A stretch of 39,452 bases of DNA from Acidobacteriota bacterium (lineage in GTDB: Bacteria; Acidobacteriota; Terriglobia; Terriglobales; Acidobacteriaceae). The notes beneath the pieces are model-generated. The model saw nothing but the letters and a program-made list of their open reading frames with translations, was not told the DNA's origin and made no database searches. A program made the position numbers and the translations under genes. Each line of letters opens with the position of its first letter. Within the stretch, counting starts at the first letter, position 1. The stretch spans positions 1 through 39,452 of the forward strand of contig JAFDVV010000001.1 in the NCBI GenBank assembly GCA_018268775.1, written 5' to 3'. Of this stretch, positions 17,072 through 24,454 are shown in pieces.

Positions 17072-18691
17072 CTACTGCGGCGGGTTCGAGGTTCCCGTGG
17101 CATTCTGCGGCGCAGGAGTTACGGACGCCGCGGCCTCTGGCCCCTGCTGCTGCACCCCGATCGCATCGCCCGATACCACCAGTTGCACCCGCCTGTTCAG
17201 CGACCGCCCCTTTGCCGTACTGTTATCGGCCACCGGCTTGGCCATGCCATAGCCCGTCGCGACGATGTTGTCCGGCTTCACGCCCTGCGTCACCAGAAAA
17301 TCTCTCACCGCGCCGGCGCGGTTCTCCGACAGCTTCTGATTGAACTGTTCGCTGCCCACATTGTCGGTATATCCCTCGACCTGCAGCTTCAGCCCGGGAT
17401 ACGCCTGCAGTATCCCCGAAACCTTTGCAAGACTGATCTGCGTCGCAGGCTTCAGGTTGTACTTGCCCGTCTCGAAGAGCACGTCCGACATGTTCACAAT
17501 CAGACCGCGCGCGCTTTCGCTGGTTGCCAGAACGCTGTTCAGTTGCGCCAACAGCCGTTCCCGGGCCTCACGCGCACTGTCTGCACTCTTGGCCGCAGCC
17601 GCTGCCTGGGCCTGGGCCTGGGCCGCCTGGGCCTGCGCAAGAGCAGCCGCTGCCTCCGCTCGCGCCCGCTCGGCATCTGCCTGCGCCTGCGCCGCCTTTG
17701 CCCGCTCGGCATCGAGAGCCGCCTGCTGCGCCTGGGCCTCCGCCTGCTGCTGCGCAAGCTCCGCATTGCGCTGACGCTCCGCAGCCTGCTTCCTCAATGT
17801 CACCAGCCGCGCGTCCTCCGCGCGCTGCACCGCCTGACGCGCATAGGTGACGCCCATCTTCTGGTCCGGCTTCTTTCCCGTCAGAATATCGGTGGCGTTC
17901 TTCAGGTCGCGCATCGACTCGCGGTAGATGTCCTGCGCATACTTCTCCGCCCCAGCCTGCTGCGCGATGCGGATCGCATTGTTGGCCTCATACAGCTCCA
18001 GCGGATACTTCTCGTTCCTCGTAATCGGATCCAGCACCGACTTCGCCCCCGCCGTCTCCGCATAAGTCCCGCGCGGCAGCAGCATATAGTGCGCGTTCAC
18101 CTTCTCCAGCACACCCGTCGTCTTGTCCTGGATGATCTGGTTCTCCAGAACCACCACATCGCTTGGCTGCGTCACGGAAAAATACGGCTCCGCCGTCACC
18201 ACCAGACCAAACGACTGCAACGCCGTCGTCACCGTAATGCTGTTCTTCGTCCCCGAAGGTAGAATCTCGCCCAGGTTGTTCGGCCTGCCATCGGGAGTGA
18301 TGGCCCACAACACATACGTCAGATACTCGCGGCCAAAGCCGTTGGCGGGCGTAAGCCCCTGAAACCGTGCGTCGATCACAATCCCGCCACGCTCGCTCGT
18401 CACCTTGGCCTCGCCCTTGGCCATCGGCAGCAGAGCCGTTCCCTTGAACGCAATCTGTGTCGATCCGCTGCGGTGCAGGTAGTTCACAGCGTCCAGGTCG
18501 CGCTGAACGACCTTCACCTTGTAAAGGTAGACCCCCTCCGACTCCTTCGTAATCTTGTTGTCGTCGGCAGGTGCCTGCTGCGCCATCGGGCTCGGCTCCT
18601 GCGCAAGCGCCGGTGCCAGGTTGACCATCCCAATTACCGGGACCGCAAAAAATAAGACAGCGAAGATCGTCCGGCTTACAACGTTCAACAT
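17072..18691 (-). CDS. OmpA-family outer-membrane/peptidoglycan-binding protein
   Basis: This 539-residue envelope protein has a signal peptide (about 1-30, ending APALA). A folded N-terminal region reaches about residue 260. A long helical stretch follows (about 270-385) made of Ala/Gln/Arg/Glu repeats (QAEAQAQQAALDAERAKAAQ), probably a rigid coiled spacer. The C-terminal OmpA domain (about 395-505) shows VLFETGKYNLKPATQ, LQVEGYTDNVGS and LSENRAGAVRDFL, including the Asp and Arg residues that bind meso-diaminopimelate in the family. It probably ties the outer membrane to the cell wall. The gene is monocistronic with a strong downstream terminator. Confidence 0.9.
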   Translation of the reverse strand: MLNVVSRTIFAVLFFAVPVIGMVNLAPALAQEPSPMAQQAPADDNKITKESEGVYLYKVKVVQRDLDAVNYLHRSGSTQIAFKGTALLPMAKGEAKVTSERGGIVIDARFQGLTPANGFGREYLTYVLWAITPDGRPNNLGEILPSGTKNSITVTTALQSFGLVVTAEPYFSVTQPSDVVVLENQIIQDKTTGVLEKVNAHYMLLPRGTYAETAGAKSVLDPITRNEKYPLELYEANNAIRIAQQAGAEKYAQDIYRESMRDLKNATDILTGKKPDQKMGVTYARQAVQRAEDARLVTLRKQAAERQRNAELAQQQAEAQAQQAALDAERAKAAQAQADAERARAEAAAALAQAQAAQAQAQAAAAAKSADSAREARERLLAQLNSVLATSESARGLIVNMSDVLFETGKYNLKPATQISLAKVSGILQAYPGLKLQVEGYTDNVGSEQFNQKLSENRAGAVRDFLVTQGVKPDNIVATGYGMAKPVADNSTAKGRSLNRRVQLVVSGDAIGVQQQGPEAAASVTPAPQNATGTSNPPQ

Positions 18692-18823
18692 GCACGTCTC
18701 TCCTTATCGTTCACCTGCCAGCAGATAGCCCTGAGTGTACCCGCTTCCTGTCTCCACCCCATTGCTCTCTTATGCGCGGACTGTCCAAAAATCACAGAAG
18801 GACTGCCGTATTTAACTGATAAA

Positions 18824-18864
18824 GCGAGGCTTTTCATCTCTACTTCCGAGAGAAAAAGCCTCGC
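18824..18864 (-). terminator. Probable terminator after the GvpL/F-like gene
   Basis: A perfect 11-bp inverted repeat GCGAGGCTTTT/AAAAGCCTCGC with a 19-nt loop, followed on the minus strand by TTTATC. It lies just downstream of the GvpL/F-like stop and upstream of the OmpA-type gene. Confidence 0.65.
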
Positions 18865-18885
18865 CTTAGCAGGTTTCACGCAGAA

Positions 18886-19617
18886 CTAGGCGTGCTGATG
18901 GGCATTCGACCGTTGCACAAAATGATAGGGCGGCCAGGGCCCGGAAAGCTGCATCTGGCACTCCTTCATCTGTTGCATCGCCGAGGTGTACTTGTTCTGG
19001 TACCGCTCGATCGTCTTGTTGTCGATCAAGTGCGCGATATCCAGAAGCATCTTGCCCGACTCCATCCGCTTGCAGGTAATCTCCTCCGCCAGCGGCAGGA
19101 ACATACGGTGCATCTGCACCGAAAGGGCACGCGCCTTCGACTGGCGTTCCCGCTGACGGCTCGCGCTCTCGCGCAGGCTCGTCAGGTACTGCTGCCCCAC
19201 CGTCATATCGCGAAGCGCCGTCCCCGGGCAGATATCGTCGACCAGCACCTTCAGGTGCATCTCCGCCTTGCCGCGCAAACGCTCGACATTCGCCAAAAAG
19301 TGCCGCTGGTTCGACCGGACAGAGCGGCGAAGCGAATCGTCGTCCTGAAACGTCGTTCCGAACCGGAATGGAAGTACCGTTGAGTGTTTGAAGCAGTCCG
19401 CAATCACCCGGGCATGGTCCTTTTGCGACTGCTGATCCATCCTCGCGCTATCTTCCGCGCTGTGCTCGGAGACAATGACCGCCAGGTCGCTGGCGGGAAA
19501 AAGAAATGTTTGATTGCCGAACAGGCCCGTGACTCCGGTAAGTGGCATAGGCCGACGATGGCGGCATAGCTCCGGAAAAGCCTGTCTCTCTGCGATGCAA
19601 TAGGCATACCAAGCCAT
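18886..19617 (-). CDS. GvpL/GvpF-family gas-vesicle-like protein (isolated)
   Basis: This 243-residue protein has GvpL/F hallmarks: an N-terminal strand MAWYAYCIAER, the central STVLPFRFGTTF, the RLRGKAEMHLKV segment and the C-terminal signature LSGPWPPYHFV. In gas-vesicle formers GvpF/L binds the shell protein GvpA during assembly. No gvpA, gvpN, gvpK or other gvp gene is in the window, so a gas-vesicle role here is doubtful. The frame stays open to 19656, but AAAGGTAGG just before the ATG at 19617 makes that the start. A hairpin terminator follows. It is divergent from the DUF481 gene. Confidence 0.82.
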   Translation of the reverse strand: MAWYAYCIAERQAFPELCRHRRPMPLTGVTGLFGNQTFLFPASDLAVIVSEHSAEDSARMDQQSQKDHARVIADCFKHSTVLPFRFGTTFQDDDSLRRSVRSNQRHFLANVERLRGKAEMHLKVLVDDICPGTALRDMTVGQQYLTSLRESASRQRERQSKARALSVQMHRMFLPLAEEITCKRMESGKMLLDIAHLIDNKTIERYQNKYTSAMQQMKECQMQLSGPWPPYHFVQRSNAHQHA

Positions 19618-19976
19618 TTGTCCTACCTTTCTTTTAGACGCTGAAGGGCTAACCACCCCGACAGGCAGCTTGTTTGTAACTCACACTGATACGAAAGGTG
19701 TCAGCAAGCGATTCATCTGCAAGACATTCAGCATTCTGGCGCGTGCGCGATAAGCGGACTGTACCGAATCCGAAAGGATAGTATTCCTATCGAAAGACGG
19801 TTGGCAATACTTCATGCGGGAAAAATGCACCGAAACCGCGCGGGCTGCATCGCCGATCTGTGGATAGATCGTCTTTTACAGCTAAAATTGACCGGGACCC
19901 GCCTGTGGGGACACAACCCCATCACCCCAAAACCCTGTCTAAAATCCGTGAGTTACAACAATCCTTAGAACCAGCC
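19618..19976. other. Divergent intergenic region, gvpL/F-like and DUF481 genes
   Basis: This 359-bp stretch holds the promoters of two divergent genes. Visible elements are the minus-strand SD AAAGGTAGG next to 19617, a small inverted repeat GATAG-TATTC-CTATC near 19788-19802 and TTGACC near 19888. No clear -35/-10 pair can be assigned. A GTG at 19860 extends the DUF481 frame but lacks coding character. Confidence 0.5.
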
Positions 19977-21173
19977 ATGGAACGATCGATGAGACCTTCA
20001 AAGAACGAAATACTGCCCCTCCGCGCACGAGGATTGGCCTCCTTTACCTTGGGCCTGATCGCCTGCATGGCCGCACTCCCTGCCTTTTCCCAGGACAAAG
20101 CGCCCGCCGCCCCCCCCGACGTCGTCGTCTTCAAGAACGGCGACCAGTTGACCGGCAAACTCGAGCGCAGCGTCGGAACCAACATCGTCTTCAAGAGCGA
20201 TGCCGTTGGCGAAGTGATCATCCCTCTGGACAAGGTCAAGGAGATGCGCTCAGCCAGCAACTTCGTCGTCCTCAAGAAGGACGAGAAGATCACCCGGCAG
20301 TCCAGGCAGGCCACCGCCATCACAATGGTTGACGACTCAGTCAAGGAATCCACCTCGGGCGAGGTCGTCCCCGCCAAAAACATCGGCTACGTCGTCGATG
20401 GAGCCACCTACAACAAGGAGTTGAACGGCAACCCCGGCCCATTGAAGGGATGGAACGGCTCCGTCACTGGCGGAGCAACAATTTTGCAATCAACATCTTA
20501 CGGGCAGACATTCACCGCAGGAACCTCGCTGGTCCGGACGATCCCGTCCGTCTCCTACCTCCCGCCCCGTACCCGCAGCACCTTCAACCTGCTGGAGACC
20601 TACGGGAAGCTGACGCAGCCGGTGATCCCCAATCCGGCCAACCTTCCTGACTCAGTAGCGAAGACCAACATCTTCCATACCGACTTCGAGCACGACAAGT
20701 ACTTCACGTCGCGCTTCTACATGCTCGGCGGCGTCTCCTACGACCACAACTTCTCTCAGGGCCTTGCGCTACAGCAGATCTACGGTGCCGGTGCCGGTTA
20801 CACCATTCTCCTCGACCCGGTGCAGCAACTCGACGCCAAGGCCGACGTCCACTACGAGCGCCAGCACTTCACCCAGTACCCCCCACCCGCCGTCTCAAGC
20901 CCCGACCAGAACCTGATCGGCTCAACCTTCGGCGAGGCCTACAAGCGCACCCTCCCGGGCAAGATCCTCTTCACGCAGAGTGGAACTTACATTCAGTCCT
21001 GGAACAACACCAACGCCTGGTCGACCATCGGAGCCTTCGGCCTCGCGCTCCCCGTCTACCACCGCTTCAGCCTGAGCGTGAACTTCCTCGACAACTACCT
21101 CAACAATCCGGCCATCGGATTCAAGAAGAACTCCATGCAGTTCATCACCGGCGTTACCTACACCCTGCACTAG
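19977..21173 (+). CDS. DUF481-family outer-membrane protein
   Basis: This 398-residue exported protein has a signal peptide (hydrophobic core ASFTLGLIACMAALPAFS). A small N-terminal module (VVVFKNGDQLTGKLERSVG through VIIPLDKVKEM) resembles the DUF481-associated segment. From about residue 160 it shows alternating aromatic and polar beta-strands typical of a 12-16-strand barrel, ending in the aromatic-rich strand FITGVTYTLH. Function is unknown; DUF481 proteins are salt-inducible or porin-like outer-membrane proteins. Starts at 19977 or 19989 are both possible; neither has a strong ribosome-binding site. The GTG at 19860 would add a non-signal-like extension. Confidence 0.78.
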   Translation: MERSMRPSKNEILPLRARGLASFTLGLIACMAALPAFSQDKAPAAPPDVVVFKNGDQLTGKLERSVGTNIVFKSDAVGEVIIPLDKVKEMRSASNFVVLKKDEKITRQSRQATAITMVDDSVKESTSGEVVPAKNIGYVVDGATYNKELNGNPGPLKGWNGSVTGGATILQSTSYGQTFTAGTSLVRTIPSVSYLPPRTRSTFNLLETYGKLTQPVIPNPANLPDSVAKTNIFHTDFEHDKYFTSRFYMLGGVSYDHNFSQGLALQQIYGAGAGYTILLDPVQQLDAKADVHYERQHFTQYPPPAVSSPDQNLIGSTFGEAYKRTLPGKILFTQSGTYIQSWNNTNAWSTIGAFGLALPVYHRFSLSVNFLDNYLNNPAIGFKKNSMQFITGVTYTLH

Positions 21174-21210
21174 AAAATTTCCACCACCAAGCCGCTAGTT
21201 ACGATCTCGT

Positions 21211-21270
21211 CGGGTGCCCCATATCTGGCAGCTTCATCGCCAGATGTGGGTCGTCGCGCGTAAGCGCGAT
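21211..21270 (+). repeat. Two-hairpin interspersed element, copy A
   Basis: Hairpin 1 pairs CCCATATCTGGC with GCCAGATGTGGG; hairpin 2 is TCGCGC-GTAA-GCGCGA with a GNRA-type loop. Related copies lie at 28496-28560 and 29195-29252 on the minus strand. It sits in the gap between two convergent genes. Confidence 0.75.
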
Positions 21271-21379
21271 CCGCATTGTCAATTTCACGACTACAGGCTT
21301 GTCTCTGTAGGTGTGCGGTTCAAAGGGGCGGGGCTTCAGCAGCGCCGTCAATCCCAACAAGACTACCGCCACAATAGCC

Positions 21380-21922
21380 CTACTTCCCGGCCAGAATGTC
21401 CATCACCGGCGCAGGCATCTCCTTGTCCGCATTCTTCAGCAGCAGGCTCACCTGCCACATCTCGATCTCCGAGAGCGTGTCCTTATAGGAGGGCATTCCC
21501 GTAAGCCGGATGCCATTGGCCACCCTCCAGTACGTCTCGCCCGGCTCGTCGTCGCTCACACCCACCACCTCGGACTTCGCGTGCTTCTTCCAAAGCTGCG
21601 GAGCCGATGGGTACATCTTCGCGGCAAACGCTACGTCATGGCCGGGGGTTCCGTGGCAACTCGCGCACTGCGCTTTATAGACATGCGCACCGGCCTCAAA
21701 GACGTCTTCGCTGGCACCAAACGGAGAGTCCTTCTTCTCCGCCTCGATACGGCTGTGCAGCGGTACGCGCACAATCTGCTTTTCAAAAGGAAATGCCTTG
21801 TCGGCCACCGCAACCGGCAGCGCCGCAAAGCGCAGGTAGAGAAACAACCCGGCCGCCACGGCCGCCACCCCCAACAAAAATCCTACGATCAGCTTGCCGA
21901 ACCCACCGCCTTCTTTCGCCAT
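21380..21922 (-). CDS. Membrane-anchored monohaem cytochrome c (paralogue 1)
   Basis: This 180-residue c-type cytochrome has an N-terminal uncleaved anchor (about 9-33, KLIVGFLLGVAAVAAGLFLY). The haem site is CASCH at 86-90, and the likely distal ligand is Met143 in TGMPSY. The last segment MWQVSLLLKNADKEMP is typical of small class I cytochromes. It is probably an electron carrier on the periplasmic side of the inner membrane. The ATG at 21922 follows a GGGAGC site; an upstream in-frame start at 21991 is unlikely. It is a paralogue of the gene at 22811-23386, with a toxin-antitoxin pair between them. Confidence 0.88.
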   Translation of the reverse strand: MAKEGGGFGKLIVGFLLGVAAVAAGLFLYLRFAALPVAVADKAFPFEKQIVRVPLHSRIEAEKKDSPFGASEDVFEAGAHVYKAQCASCHGTPGHDVAFAAKMYPSAPQLWKKHAKSEVVGVSDDEPGETYWRVANGIRLTGMPSYKDTLSEIEMWQVSLLLKNADKEMPAPVMDILAGK

Positions 21923-22010
21923 GTGTTTCGCTCCCGTTGTGTTGCTCCTTAAACCTAAAGCAAATCTCAGATTTCGGTGGCGTCCAGTCATTCAATGTGG
22001 AGCAGAGACA

Positions 22011-22043
22011 GTCACTGTTCAGATGGGGATCACGAACAGTGAC
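22011..22043. repeat. Perfect 10-bp inverted repeat between higA-like gene and cytochrome gene
   Basis: GTCACTGTTC and GAACAGTGAC are separated by 13 nt. No T-tract follows on either strand. It could be an RNA hairpin ending the toxin-antitoxin transcript or an operator for the cytochrome gene. Confidence 0.45.
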
Positions 22044-22077
22044 AACCAGAGACAACCCTGTTCCATGAACCGTTGGT

Positions 22078-22437
22078 TTAGGCTGCGTTGTTGAGCGTTG
22101 CGGCCTTCCTGCGCTTCCTCTTTGGCTTCTCCGGGGCATGGATAGGCTGCGCTACCAGGCGTACCCCGAGCGCATTGCAGACGCGGCTGATGGTATCGAG
22201 GCGCGGTTCGCTGTCGGGGCGCAGGGCTTTGTACAGAGATTCGCGGCCAATACCCGAATCCTTCGCAATCTGGGCCATGCCACGCGCTCTGGCTATGTCC
22301 CCAAGTGCCGTAGCCAGCAGAGCGGCGTCATTCTCTTTGAGGACTTCGGTCAGGTAAGCGGCGATGGTCTCCTCGCTCTTGAGATACCGGGCCGCATCGA
22401 ACTTCGGAATATCGTCAATCTTGATGCTCTTTTTCAT
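22078..22437 (-). CDS. Helix-turn-helix antitoxin (HigA-like addiction module antidote)
   Basis: This 119-residue antitoxin of a type II module begins IKIDDIPKFDAARYLKSEET and contains an Xre-type helix-turn-helix (GMAQIAKDSGIGRESLYKAL, about 54-73). This is the pattern of the 'putative addiction module antidote' family. The C terminus is Lys/Arg-rich. It should neutralise the toxin encoded just upstream and repress the operon through its DNA-binding domain. The start overlaps the toxin stop by 4 bp (ATGA). Toxin first, antitoxin second is the HigBA-type order. Confidence 0.85.
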   Translation of the reverse strand: MKKSIKIDDIPKFDAARYLKSEETIAAYLTEVLKENDAALLATALGDIARARGMAQIAKDSGIGRESLYKALRPDSEPRLDTISRVCNALGVRLVAQPIHAPEKPKRKRRKAATLNNAA

Positions 22438-22736
22438 CGTTCCTCCTCAATGGCCTTCGCCAGTGCGATGGCGCGTTTGATGTCTTTGTTCTGCGTACGC
22501 TTCGAGCCGCCTGCAAGCAGAATGATTATCTGTCCACGCCGTTGCGTGTAATAGACCCTCCAACCCGCTCCCAAATGGATACGCAGTTCGGAAACCCCGG
22601 AACCTACCAGCTTCGCGTCGCCAAAAAGACCCTGCTCCATCCGCCGGATGCGCGTGACGATGGCAGCGATTACGGCGGCATCCTTCAGGCCGTCCATCCA
22701 CTGGGTGAAAACCGGCAATTCGCTGACTATGAACAT
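22434..22736 (-). CDS. RelE/ParE-fold toxin (HigB-like addiction module killer)
   Basis: This 100-residue toxin has the features of the small RelE-superfamily 'addiction module killer' group: FTQWMDGLKDAAVIAAIVTR, the basic strand LRIHLGAGWRVYYTQR and LLAGGSKRTQNKDIKRA. Family members usually cleave mRNA at the ribosome; that activity is inferred. The frame is open to 22763, but that stretch overlaps a perfect operator-like palindrome, so the ATG at 22736 (MFIVSELPVF) is preferred and gives the usual family length. It is translationally coupled to the antitoxin. Confidence 0.83.
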   Translation of the reverse strand: MFIVSELPVFTQWMDGLKDAAVIAAIVTRIRRMEQGLFGDAKLVGSGVSELRIHLGAGWRVYYTQRRGQIIILLAGGSKRTQNKDIKRAIALAKAIEEER

Positions 22737-22744
22737 GGTCTCAA

Positions 22745-22762
22745 TGTATTCGGTCGAATACA
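22745..22762. promoter_or_regulatory. Operator-like palindrome of the toxin-antitoxin operon
   Basis: TGTATTCG-GT-CGAATACA has perfect 8-bp arms with a 2-bp spacer and ends 8 bp before the toxin start at 22736. Its position and symmetry fit the binding site of the helix-turn-helix antitoxin for autorepression. Confidence 0.6.
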
Positions 22763-22810
22763 AGCCGTCAAGGAGAAATGCTCTTCGACGAGACCCCGCG
22801 AGGCCAGCAC

Positions 22811-23386
22811 CTACTTGCCTTCCAGAATGCTCATCACCGGGTCAGGAAGCTCCGTTCCCGCATTCTTCAACAGTAGGGCAACCTGCCATATCTGCGTATC
22901 TGGCAGGGTCGAAGCGAAGGAAGCCATGCCCGGCTTGTGTCTCCCATGAGCGATCTGGGCATAGATGTCGCTGGGGTCTTTTACGCTCACGCCGATCACC
23001 CCTCCCTTTCCCTTCTTCCATAACTGGGGAGAGGCCGGAAGCGAGTGACCTCCCAGCGTCGCATCGTGTCCCGGAGTCCCATGGCAGCTCGCACAACGCG
23101 CGCGGTAGACATGCGCGCCGCCCTCAAACACGTCCTCGCTGGTTCCAAACGGCGGGGTCCGCTTAGTCGATTCGACCGGGGTCTTCGACGGATCGCCGGA
23201 ATGATCGGAACCGGAAGACTCTCCAGTCAGCCCGGCAGGCATCGATGGCAACTTGCCGCCGAACGGGGTCTGGCTCCCTCCATAGTGCAGCCAGGCATAC
23301 CCCGCGCCTGCCGCCCCTGCCACCCCCAGCAGAAACCCCACGAAGACCTTGCCCGCTCCACTGCCCTTGCTGCTCTTTTTTGCCAT
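22811..23386 (-). CDS. Membrane-anchored monohaem cytochrome c (paralogue 2)
   Basis: This 191-residue c-type cytochrome is a clear paralogue of the one at 21380-21922. Both share the N-terminal anchor KVFVGFLLGVAG, the block FGTSEDVFEGGAHVY, CASCHGTPGHD (haem site at 98-102), a Met ligand candidate at 154 (KPGMASF) and the ending IWQVALLLKNAG...PVMSILEGK. The linker between anchor and haem domain (about 35-78) is longer and Gly/Ser/Pro-rich. It is probably a periplasm-facing electron carrier. AAGGGG lies about 12 nt before the ATG. It is divergent from the beta-barrel gene. Confidence 0.88.
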   Translation of the reverse strand: MAKKSSKGSGAGKVFVGFLLGVAGAAGAGYAWLHYGGSQTPFGGKLPSMPAGLTGESSGSDHSGDPSKTPVESTKRTPPFGTSEDVFEGGAHVYRARCASCHGTPGHDATLGGHSLPASPQLWKKGKGGVIGVSVKDPSDIYAQIAHGRHKPGMASFASTLPDTQIWQVALLLKNAGTELPDPVMSILEGK

Positions 23387-23547
23387 GAAAATATCTACCC
23401 CTTTGCGCGCGATTCGTACCGGCGCGCGCTCACAGGACCGCCGTCAATGTTCTAATAAGAACTGGCCCGCGGTTTGAGTCTCTCCGGCGGCGCGGCCCCC
23501 CGGTTCCACCATAGCAAGAGCCCAGCCAAGTGCAGGAGTATTCGTTG

Positions 23548-24237
23548 ATGTTCGGTTTCAGGTTCAGTGTGAGGTCTGTCGCAACCCTCTTGATCGCCAC
23601 CGCCGTTGCAAGCACAGCCACTTCGCTTGAGGCGCAGTCGGCCCACCGCACCCGCCGCGAGTCCAACGCCAATCGCAAGGCGCGCATCGAGCGCACCATT
23701 CAGGAGACCTACTCCCACCAATGGGAGATCGGCGGCGGCGGCGGCTACCTCCGCTTCCGCTCCGGCGAGTTCCTTCAGAAGAACAATGAAGTCACCTTCT
23801 GGGTCTCCGGAACACGCTACTTCAACCCGAGGCTCGGTGTACTGGGCGAGGTACAGGGCTCTTACGGCAATGCCAAGGTCGGGAACACGATCTACAACAT
23901 CGAAAACCCGCAGATCTCGCAGTACACCTTCAAGTTCGGCCCCGCCTACCGCGTCTATGCGAAGCAGAACTATGCGGCGACGGTCTTCGGGGCCGCCGGC
24001 GCGGGCATCGGCAAGTTCGACTCCGGCTCGAAGGGCATCCCCGCCACCCTTCTCGGCATGTGGCCCTCTGAGACGCGCGCCGTCTTCTCGGCAGGCGTGA
24101 ACCTCGACTACAATTTCTATCCCAACCTCGCCATGCGCGTGACACCGCAGTACCTCGGCTCCACCTGGGGTGGAAAGCTCCAGAACAACGTGGGAGTGAA
24201 CGCCGGAATTGTCTATCGCTTTGGACACATCAAGTAG
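23548..24237 (+). CDS. Outer-membrane beta-barrel protein
   Basis: This is a small barrel of about 8-10 strands (229 residues). A signal peptide (VATLLIATAVASTATSLEAQ) is followed by a basic stretch (HRTRRESNANRKARIERT) and then beta-strands with alternating aromatic residues: YLRFRSGEF, VTFWVSGTRYF, YTFKFGPAYRVY, and the last strand IVYRFGHIK. It resembles OmpA-like or 'outer membrane beta-barrel' domain proteins; no specific function can be given. The GGAG at 23535-23538 lies 9 nt before the ATG at 23548, deciding the start over the GTG at 23530. Confidence 0.8.
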   Translation: MFGFRFSVRSVATLLIATAVASTATSLEAQSAHRTRRESNANRKARIERTIQETYSHQWEIGGGGGYLRFRSGEFLQKNNEVTFWVSGTRYFNPRLGVLGEVQGSYGNAKVGNTIYNIENPQISQYTFKFGPAYRVYAKQNYAATVFGAAGAGIGKFDSGSKGIPATLLGMWPSETRAVFSAGVNLDYNFYPNLAMRVTPQYLGSTWGGKLQNNVGVNAGIVYRFGHIK

Positions 24238-24335
24238 TTCGACATCAAGATTCTTGAGGCAAAGATAACGACCGAACCCCGTTCGCTCTAGTTGTCTGCA
24301 TGATAGAGCCGATGAAGATGTAGAGCCACAGAACC

Positions 24336-24427
24336 AAGGGCCAACGGCCCGCAATATATCAGCCTGGGCCGAAGGCCCAGGTAAGCGGGACAAAATAAAC
24401 AAAGCGCTGAAAGCGCGACATAAGACC
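24336..24427. repeat. REP-like triple-palindrome repeat, copy 2
   Basis: The palindromes GGGCCAACGGCCC, CCTGGGCCGAAGGCCCAGG and AGCGCTGAAAGCGC occur in the same order and spacing as at 10138-10227. The middle stem differs by exchanged pairs, so pairing is kept. It again lies between two convergent genes. The preceding 24238-24335 shows no other feature. Confidence 0.75.
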
Positions 24428-24454
24428 CAGCACCACACCTACGGGCAAAACGCG

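Noticed and set aside
17539..17780. Tandem DNA repeat in the OmpA-type gene
   Set aside because: The repetitive GCCTGGGCC-like stretch simply encodes the Ala/Gln-rich coiled spacer (AQAQAAQAQA); it is not an independent element.
18886..19617. A gas-vesicle gene cluster
   Set aside because: Only one GvpL/F-like gene is present; no structural or assembly partner was found in the window.
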